Assembly (NCBI GenBank): GCA_009692465.1
Contig: SHZD01000002.1
Span: forward strand, 22,376-86,375
DNA from: Myxococcales bacterium
GTDB lineage: Bacteria > Myxococcota_A > UBA9042
Direction of reading: 5' to 3'
DNA length: 64,000 nt
Below the pieces are notes generated by a model, which made no database searches, was not told the origin of the DNA, and saw only the letters and a list, made by a program, of their open reading frames with translations. Position numbers and translations under genes: made by a program. Below, in pieces: positions 57,379 to 64,000 of the stretch (positions are counted from its first letter, which is position 1; each line of letters opens with the position of its first letter).

Positions 57379-59106
57379 ATGGACGCTGCCCCCGCCCGCC
57401 AATTCGTGTTCGCCGTTCAACCCTTAGCGCTGCCTTTGCCTAGCTCGGTCGCTGCTTTTGGGCAGGCTAGGCGATGGATCGCCGCCGCTAGTCTGATGCA
57501 AGCCTTTTTGTGGGCAGGCGGTTGCGCGGCACCAACAGGCAAACCGCTGGCCGATGCCGTGCTTGCCGATGCCCCGATTGCTGAACTAACAGGCGAAGGG
57601 CTTGGCATCGCTTCGCTCGACAGCGATCCGGCAGAGGGGCCGACAGAACTGGGCAGGCTGCCCAGCGACAATCTGCCGGCCGTGGGGGCCATTCGCAAAG
57701 GCAACAGCGATCGCATCGTGTTGATCGGTCACGTGATTGGTCCCGGCGCTGATTATTTTGGGGCGGTACTGGTGCAGGGCAGCAAAATTGTGTGCGTCGG
57801 CCCCGACACGGTCTGCACCAGCGATCCCGCGGCCATTGGCGCCACGGTAGTCAATACCGGCGGGATTTTGACCGCAGGCCTGATCGACACCCACAACCAT
57901 ATCTTATTCGATATCTTCAACAATGACGATTGGTTGCCGGCCCAGACCTATCAGGACCATACCCAATGGCCGATGGAGGCTCGCTATGGCGAGATGCTCG
58001 ATATCAAGCAATGCTTGGAAAATGCCTCGCAAGGCAAACCGGCATGGTGCGCCAAGACCAGTTACGGCAGCGCGTCGGGCCACATCAAGTGCGAAATGGA
58101 CAAATGGGGAGAACTCAAGGGCTTGATCGCTGGTACCACCTCGATTGTCGGTTTGCCTGGCACGGCGGCGGCCTGCTTTGGTTCGCTGGCGCGCTCAGTG
58201 GACACCGCCCACAACGGGCTGGGCGTCGACAAGATCCAGACCAGCGCCATTTTTCCACCATCGCAAGCTGCAGCCGACGGCGTGTGCCAGAACATGGCAA
58301 GCGGAGCCACCAGCGCCTATTTGGTCCATGTGGGCGAGGGCATCAATGACAAGGCGCTGGCTGAATTCGCCACCTTGGGCAAGGCCAGCAGCAATCCAGA
58401 GTGCCTGTACGCGGCGGGCACCACCATCACCCACGGTACTGCGTTCGGGGCCGCAGAATTTGCCAAGATGGCGAAAATAAATATGAAACTTACATGGTCG
58501 CCAGCCTCGAATTTCGCGCTGTATGGCAGCACCACCAATATTCCGCTGGCGCGCGCTGCGGGCGTAACGGTGGCGCTGGCCCCCGATTGGTCGATGGGCG
58601 GCAGCCAGAACATGCTAGATGAACTGCGTTTTGCCGATAGTTGGGACAACAAGCACTGGAACGACACCCTGACCGCCAAAGACCTGCTCGACATGGCGAC
58701 GACCGACGCGGCGGCGGCGATCGGTCTGGGTCAGACATTGGGGCGACTACAGGTGGGCTACATGGCGGATCTGGTTGTATTCGCTGGTAGTGCTGCGCAA
58801 CCGTACCAAGCCGTGCTGGCGGCGCGACCGCAGAACGTCAAGTTGGTGATGGTCGGCGGCGTGGTGTTGTACGGCGATGTCGCTTGGCAGGCGTTGGGTC
58901 CGAGCGCGCCCGGTTGTGAGGTTGTGCCCATTTGCGGCAGCAGCAAGTTCGTGTGCGCCGCGACCACCGATTCCACCAACAAGCTGAACCAAACGGTCGC
59001 GACCATCGAGGCGGTGCTGCAACAGGCGATGCTCGACGTCGATGCCCAAACGCCCAACGATGGCTTTACGTTCGCGCCTGTCGCGCCGTTGGTACAGTGT
59101 GAGTGA
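57379..59106 (+). CDS. Amidohydrolase family protein, putative lipoprotein
   Basis: GGILTAGLIDTHNHILFD, TTITHGTAFG, TVALAPDWSMGGSQNMLDELRFAD, GYMADLVVFAG. Confidence 0.82.
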   Translation: MDAAPARQFVFAVQPLALPLPSSVAAFGQARRWIAAASLMQAFLWAGGCAAPTGKPLADAVLADAPIAELTGEGLGIASLDSDPAEGPTELGRLPSDNLPAVGAIRKGNSDRIVLIGHVIGPGADYFGAVLVQGSKIVCVGPDTVCTSDPAAIGATVVNTGGILTAGLIDTHNHILFDIFNNDDWLPAQTYQDHTQWPMEARYGEMLDIKQCLENASQGKPAWCAKTSYGSASGHIKCEMDKWGELKGLIAGTTSIVGLPGTAAACFGSLARSVDTAHNGLGVDKIQTSAIFPPSQAAADGVCQNMASGATSAYLVHVGEGINDKALAEFATLGKASSNPECLYAAGTTITHGTAFGAAEFAKMAKINMKLTWSPASNFALYGSTTNIPLARAAGVTVALAPDWSMGGSQNMLDELRFADSWDNKHWNDTLTAKDLLDMATTDAAAAIGLGQTLGRLQVGYMADLVVFAGSAAQPYQAVLAARPQNVKLVMVGGVVLYGDVAWQALGPSAPGCEVVPICGSSKFVCAATTDSTNKLNQTVATIEAVLQQAMLDVDAQTPNDGFTFAPVAPLVQCE

Positions 59107-59115
59107 CCGTGCCCA

Positions 59116-59162
59116 GATCCAGACGTGCTCGGATCCAGACGTAATCGAATCCAGAGATGCTC
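59116..59162 (+). repeat. Three tandem 16-bp imperfect repeats (GATCCAGACGTNNTCG)
   Basis: 59116-59131, 59132-59147, degenerate third copy from 59148. Confidence 0.7.
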
Positions 59163-59277
59163 ATCATCGTGTCACATGTGATGGGCCTAGACCTGCATCC
59201 ATTCAGGGGGCGCTCTGGTGCTGCGCCCTGCTTGTCGCAGTGCAGGCTGGCGGCATAAATGGCTGGATGATCAGTAT

Positions 59278-59312
59278 GGTGAGCACAAGCTGGCTCCTAA
59301 AACCTGCTCACC
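59278..59312 (+). promoter_or_regulatory. Inverted repeat GGTGAGCA-N19-TGCTCACC upstream of blaI-like gene, candidate operator
   Basis: Perfect 8-bp arms; TCACATGTGA palindrome also present at 59172-59181. Confidence 0.4.
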
Positions 59313-59385
59313 GATTGACGGTCGGTATTTCGCCTGCTAGCCTTGCTTCCATGAGCGCCGACGCTGGCCGCCCCTGAACTAGCCC

Positions 59386-59850
59386 ATGCCCATCCAGCCC
59401 CCCAGGCCATCGGCCGTCGAATCGCAGGTGCGACCGGCATGGACCCAGCCCAGCGCCGGTCCGGTGCGGCCGCCGCTGTTGGGCGTCCTAGAGCACGCGG
59501 TGATGAACAACCTGTGGGCGGTCGGCAGCGGCGAGCCCAAGGCGGTGCACGCCGCCGTTGGCGAGCCGCGTGGCATTACGCTCAACACCATCCAGTCGAC
59601 GCTAAAGCGGTTGTTTGAAAAGGGTTTGTTGGCGCGCGACAAGGTTAGCCACGCCCACATCTACCGGCCGGCGGTGACTGCAGACCAATTTCAGCGCGGC
59701 CTATTGGGCGAGTTAGTCGACACCATGCTGACCCATCAGGCCGAGGCGGTGATGTCGGCGTTTGTCGATCTCGCCGAGCGCGCGGGTCCGGAGCAGTTGG
59801 CACGGCTGGAATTGCTGGTCGCCGCCCGGCGCAAAAAAAATGGTCCATGA
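59386..59850 (+). CDS. BlaI/MecI/CopY-family transcriptional repressor
   Basis: LGVLEHAVMNNLWAVGSGEPKAVHAAVGEPRGITLNTIQSTLKRLFEKGLLARDKVSHAHIYRPAV (winged helix). Confidence 0.85.
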   Translation: MPIQPPRPSAVESQVRPAWTQPSAGPVRPPLLGVLEHAVMNNLWAVGSGEPKAVHAAVGEPRGITLNTIQSTLKRLFEKGLLARDKVSHAHIYRPAVTADQFQRGLLGELVDTMLTHQAEAVMSAFVDLAERAGPEQLARLELLVAARRKKNGP

Positions 59851-59877
59851 ACCGCTGGATGGCGATAGGTCGGCGCA

Positions 59878-60879
59878 ATGACTCCTAGCTGGCTCGGCGC
59901 GTTGCAATTGATGGTCACCGCCGCGTTTGGCTTTGCTTTGGTGGGCAGTGTGCTGTTTGCTGCCATTACGTTGCTGACCCTGCGCGCCACTGCAGCATGG
60001 GCCCCGGCGATTCGGCACCGGTTGTTGTGCGCTTTGGCAGTCGCGCCGCTCGGGTTGGCGTTGTTGTGTACGGTGGTGGCATCGCTTCCCGCGCTGTTGG
60101 CCTTTGTCGAGCCTAGCTTCGACCATTGTTTGGTCCATGGCGACGGGCATCCGCACTTGTGTTTGCGGCATTTGCCAACCTCTGCGGGCCCATTGGCGCT
60201 GTGGCTGGTTTTGGCGATCGCTGCGGCGGGGATCCTGACTGCGCTCGGTCGCAGCATCGCCCGCCTGCGCCGCGGGGTGGTCCTAGTGCGCAATGTGCTG
60301 GCTACAGGCCAACTTGCGACCGACTTGAACGCTACGATCGTCGACAGCGCGCTGCCGCTGTGTCTGTCGGTTGGGCTGACGCGACCCCAAGTGGTGCTCA
60401 GCCGCCAATTGGTGGCCACCTTGACCCCGCAGGGCCTGCACGCGGCGCTGGCCCACGAGCACGAACACGGCAGGCGGCGCGATGCGCTGGTGCTGTGGGG
60501 GCTCACCGTGTGTGCGGCGCTGCATCTGCCTAGGGTGCGGCGGCGGTTGCTCGCTGAAATCGAAGTGGAATCTGAACGGGTGTGCGACGAGGCCGCGGCA
60601 AATCGGGTGGGTGACCGCCTGACGGTGGCGGAGGCCATCTTGCAGGTCGAGCGGTTGCTCGCAAGCAGCGACCATCACGCTGAGTTTGCGCCGGTGGCGG
60701 CGGCGTTTGGTCAGCGCGCGGTCGAGCGCCGCGTTTTGGCAATGCTGGAACCACCCACTGCGCAAGGATCGCTGCGCTTGCCGATCGCTATCGCTTGCAG
60801 CACCGTTGTTGGGTTGCTGTTGGCCTGCGATCCGGTTCACCACGTCACTGAGACCCTGTTGGCGTTTGTCATCCCGTGA
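59878..60879 (+). CDS. M56 family (BlaR1/MecR1-like) membrane metallopeptidase
   Basis: Multi-TM; LAHEHEHGRRRDAL (HExxH), ESERVCDEAAA; no C-terminal penicillin-sensor domain. Confidence 0.85.
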   Translation: MTPSWLGALQLMVTAAFGFALVGSVLFAAITLLTLRATAAWAPAIRHRLLCALAVAPLGLALLCTVVASLPALLAFVEPSFDHCLVHGDGHPHLCLRHLPTSAGPLALWLVLAIAAAGILTALGRSIARLRRGVVLVRNVLATGQLATDLNATIVDSALPLCLSVGLTRPQVVLSRQLVATLTPQGLHAALAHEHEHGRRRDALVLWGLTVCAALHLPRVRRRLLAEIEVESERVCDEAAANRVGDRLTVAEAILQVERLLASSDHHAEFAPVAAAFGQRAVERRVLAMLEPPTAQGSLRLPIAIACSTVVGLLLACDPVHHVTETLLAFVIP

Positions 60880-60886
60880 GGAGCCC

Positions 60887-62224
60887 ATGAGCCAGCTGAC
60901 GCAGGGCCGTCGCCTGCCAAAAATACCGACCGTCACTCGGTTTCTAAACGTCGCCGCGCTACTGGTGTGGCAGGTGGTGGCCGAGCCGGCGCTGGCCCAA
61001 GTTCCGGTCGAACATTCAGCACGGGTCGATTTAGCCCCTGTTGAGTCTGCCGGGGCCGTCAGGTCGCTGACTGAAACGCAAGCCGTCGGTCTGGCCTTGG
61101 ATCGCGCGGCCTTCACCACCGCTTTGGCTGGTGAGCAAGGTCAGGCGCGCGGTCAGGCGCTGGCGGCTACGGCCCGCGCCGGTCCAGAAATTGCCTATTC
61201 GCGCGAACAGACATTCGGGCCTGCCGGTACCGCGGAAGACTACCTGTCGGTTTCACAGTCGTTTGATTTGGCCGATCGGCGGCGTCTGGCCGGGGTGGCT
61301 GGTGATTGGCGCGCTCAAGCGGTCGCCCAAGGGGGTCAAGCCGAGCGGGCCGAGCTAGCCACTGCCGTGCGGTTGCGGTTTTACGCCGCGCTTTACCTGG
61401 GCTTGCGCGTTGAAAGCCTGCAACGCTGGCAGGAGCAATTGGACAACGCGGTGACCGTGGTGGCCAAAAGGCAAGCGCGGGGCGACGCCGCGCCTTACGA
61501 CCGCCGAAGGCTGCAACGCGAACAGAAGGCCGTCGCCGCCAACATCGAGCGCGAACAAGCGGCCCACCAGCGTAGCCTTGGCCAATTGGCGATCTGCATC
61601 GGTTTGGCTGTTGAGGCTTCGGTGTCGCTTGCGGGGACGTTGCTGCCATCGACCGAGTCGCCAGCCGTCGTTGCCTTGCGCCAAACCGCGGCCCGCCGGC
61701 CGGACCTACAGGCGCTGAGCCTGCGAGCGCAGGCCGCGCAGGCCGATAGTGTCGTCGCCCGCCGCGCCGCGTGGCCCGACTTGCGGGTGCAGTTGGGCTG
61801 GAAAGGGGTGGATTTGGGCAACCAAGGCCGCAGTGACGGCTACTCTGCCGCTGCCGCCCTCCACGTGCCACTGTGGGACCCGGCGAGTGGCCACCGCCAG
61901 GCTGCCGATGCTGCTGCCCGCGCCGCACTGGCGCGTCGGGTCCTAGCCGAGTCGCAAGTGGGCGGAACGCTGACGACTGTACATGCGCAAGCCAGCCGGT
62001 TGCGCCAACTGGCGGTGGTCTTTCGCGCCCAAGCTGGCGTGGGGACAGCAGAATTGGTCCGAACCGCTACTGCTGGCTATGTCGGTGGTGAACTGGGGTT
62101 GTTGGAATTGCTCGACGCCTGGCGCTGCGCCCACGAAGACGCGCTGACGGCGCTCGATCTGGAGTATGCCGCCCGGCAGGCCCGCATTGAACTGGCTGCA
62201 CTTGCGGGAGAAAACCTGCCATGA
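60887..62224 (+). CDS. TolC/CusC-family outer-membrane efflux protein
   Basis: Signal peptide, two-fold coiled-coil repeat (LTETQAVGLALDRAAF..., LLELLDAWRCAHEDALTALDLEYAARQARIELAAL). Confidence 0.85.
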   Translation: MSQLTQGRRLPKIPTVTRFLNVAALLVWQVVAEPALAQVPVEHSARVDLAPVESAGAVRSLTETQAVGLALDRAAFTTALAGEQGQARGQALAATARAGPEIAYSREQTFGPAGTAEDYLSVSQSFDLADRRRLAGVAGDWRAQAVAQGGQAERAELATAVRLRFYAALYLGLRVESLQRWQEQLDNAVTVVAKRQARGDAAPYDRRRLQREQKAVAANIEREQAAHQRSLGQLAICIGLAVEASVSLAGTLLPSTESPAVVALRQTAARRPDLQALSLRAQAAQADSVVARRAAWPDLRVQLGWKGVDLGNQGRSDGYSAAAALHVPLWDPASGHRQAADAAARAALARRVLAESQVGGTLTTVHAQASRLRQLAVVFRAQAGVGTAELVRTATAGYVGGELGLLELLDAWRCAHEDALTALDLEYAARQARIELAALAGENLP

Positions 62225-63801
62225 AACTCGCATTTTGGTCGATTTGCGCGGCAATTTGCCTTGGGTGTCACGGTCATCCCCACCCGCATGCTGCGAGCCA
62301 AGACCCGACTCACCAGCCCCACGCCGCCGCCGCCGAACCAGTCGCCACTGCGGAGCGACCGCAGTTGGCGTTTACCCATTGGACGGCGGTCACTGAGCTA
62401 TTCGTTGAATTGCCAGCGCTGATCGTCGGTCAGCCGTCGGTGTGCGTCGCCCACGTCACTCGTTTGGCCGATTTTTCGGCGCTGCCCGCTGGTCGCCTCA
62501 CCGTGGTCCTACTCGGGTCCACGGGCGAGGAGCGCTTTGCCGTTGATAGGCCAAGGGAAGCGGGGATTTTTGCGCCAATCGCCGTGCCCGCCACCGCGGG
62601 CAAGCGTCATCTGGTAGTCGAGATCGAAGCCGATGGCCTGAGCGCCCGCCACCCACTGGGGCAAGTGACGGTGTACGCCTCCGTGGCCGCAGCGCAATCG
62701 AGCGCGCCCGAGCAGACCGACGCCATCGGGCGCATCGCCGTACTCAAGGAGCAGCAGTGGCAACAAGAATTGGCCACGGCTGTCGTTGCGCCCGCATCCA
62801 TGCAGCCGACGCTGCGGGCCACCGGCGTGCTGCGGGTGCGCGATGGCGGCGAAGCGTTGATAGCCGCGCCAGTGGCTGGGCGGCTGGGCGTGGCGAACGG
62901 GGCGTGGCCGACTGCGGGCCAGCAAGTCGCTGTCGACGCCGAACTGGCGGTGCTGGCGCCGCGGTTGGAAGCAGCCGATCGCGCCTCACTCGATCTGGCC
63001 GTGACTCAAGCTCAACTGCAAGTGCGACAGGCAGACCGTGAGCGTCAACGGATGGCGGCGCTCCACGCTGACGGCGCAGTGCCTGAACGCCGGGTCCAAG
63101 AGGCCGAGCATCAAGTCGCGGTCGCCCAGGCCAATTTGGCGGCCAGTCGCCAACGGATTGCCCAGTTTTCCGGCGCTTGGCGAGCGGCTAATCACGATCA
63201 GGGCGCCGTTCACGTTCAAGCGCCGCTGACGGGAGCCATTGTCGAAGTCTTGGCAGTTGCAGGCAGTTTTGTGCAAGCCGGCGATCCGCTGTTTCGCGTC
63301 ATCGACCCGTCGCGGTTGTGGTTGCAGGTCCAGGTGCCGGCCATCGATGCCGAACTGCTGGCGACGCCACGCCAAGTCTTTGCCCAGCTAGAGGGATTCG
63401 CCACCCCGCTGGCCTTGGATGCCACCGCGCTGGTCGGGCGGTCCGTCGCTGTCGATCCGCTTACTCGCACGCTGTCGCTGTTTTACGCGGTGAACAATGC
63501 CAACGGCCGCTGGCCAGTCGGGGCGACGGCGCAAGTGCAGGTGGCGACAGGCGAACCGATTTCGACGCTGGCAGTGCCCCTGTCCGCGCTGGTCGACGAC
63601 GGCGGCACGCCGGTGGTCTTTGTGCAACTGCACGGCGAGTCCTTTGAGCGTCGCACGCTGCGCACTGGCATTCGCGATCGAGCGTTGGTCGCCATTGCCT
63701 CGGGGCTGGTGGCCGGCGAACGGGTTGTCATTCGCGGGGCGTGGTCCGTCAAACTGGCTGCTGCGAGCACGGTGTCGCCCGCCCATGGCCACCCGCACTA
63801 A
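62221..63801 (+). CDS. RND efflux periplasmic adaptor (CusB/CzcB-like), His-rich termini
   Basis: ATGA overlap with tolC-like gene; lipobox LGC then HGHPHPHAAS; barrel-sandwich and coiled-coil signature (QADRERQRMAALHADGAVPERRVQEAEHQVAVAQANLAASRQRI); C-terminus AHGHPH. Confidence 0.87.
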   Translation: MKLAFWSICAAICLGCHGHPHPHAASQDPTHQPHAAAAEPVATAERPQLAFTHWTAVTELFVELPALIVGQPSVCVAHVTRLADFSALPAGRLTVVLLGSTGEERFAVDRPREAGIFAPIAVPATAGKRHLVVEIEADGLSARHPLGQVTVYASVAAAQSSAPEQTDAIGRIAVLKEQQWQQELATAVVAPASMQPTLRATGVLRVRDGGEALIAAPVAGRLGVANGAWPTAGQQVAVDAELAVLAPRLEAADRASLDLAVTQAQLQVRQADRERQRMAALHADGAVPERRVQEAEHQVAVAQANLAASRQRIAQFSGAWRAANHDQGAVHVQAPLTGAIVEVLAVAGSFVQAGDPLFRVIDPSRLWLQVQVPAIDAELLATPRQVFAQLEGFATPLALDATALVGRSVAVDPLTRTLSLFYAVNNANGRWPVGATAQVQVATGEPISTLAVPLSALVDDGGTPVVFVQLHGESFERRTLRTGIRDRALVAIASGLVAGERVVIRGAWSVKLAAASTVSPAHGHPH

Positions 63802-63999
63802 GAGGGTGTTTATCTTCAAACGCCGGCTGCGCGTAACCCGTCGATGCATTCGCTGGACTCATCGACCCCGCCATGCTTTGTTGTCAGCCCTCTTCCTCCT
63901 TGCGACGCACTACAAGTGCGCCTCAGTCGTCAGAGTGCCTCCGCCTCGCCTTGCGGGCGCCTGTTTCCGCTCGCTTCGGCAATGAATGTAAACACCCTC
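63802..63999 (-). mobile_element. Family C MITE-like element, copy C2 (198 bp)
   Basis: GAGGGTGTTTATCTTCAAACG...AATGAATGTAAACACCCTC; inverted copy of C1 with identical length. Confidence 0.88.
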
Positions 64000-64000
64000 T

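Noticed and set aside
1-64000. tRNA, rRNA, prophage or complete transposase genes
   Set aside because: None recognisable by eye; the TIR elements found are all too short to encode a transposase.

Overview
The window is a GC-rich chromosomal segment, probably from a Myxococcota or other deltaproteobacterial-type lineage (inferred from gene content: Cys-rich repeat lipoproteins, an FHA/sigma-54 activator, TrmFO, many secreted proteins). I support about 38 genes. The housekeeping block is rplY(ctc)-pth-rpsF-rpsR-rplI-glmU, with pyk, trmFO and a class I fructose-bisphosphate aldolase elsewhere. Most of the rest encodes envelope or secreted proteins. The most notable items are: (1) a 15.1-kb gene (38517-53645, 5042 aa) for a giant envelope protein with about 18 DUF11-like repeats, an OmpA-like domain and a predicted C-terminal outer-membrane barrel; (2) an 888-aa ORF fusing VKOR, DsbA-like, formylglycine-enzyme-like and TlpA-like domains; (3) a near-perfect sigma-54 promoter upstream of a TPR gene that is followed by a sigma-54 activator; (4) a BlaI-M56-TolC-RND adaptor operon with His-rich adaptor termini; (5) three families of short, transposase-less, TIR-bearing repeats (called A, B and C here), some nested inside or docked on one another, with several insertion junctions coinciding with stop codons; (6) in-frame minisatellites in several genes, including one inside peptidyl-tRNA hydrolase. 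The ORF track misses the edge-truncated Cys-rich gene at 1-1147 (minus). A gene upstream of it appears frameshifted. No tRNA, rRNA, CRISPR array, prophage or complete IS was recognised.
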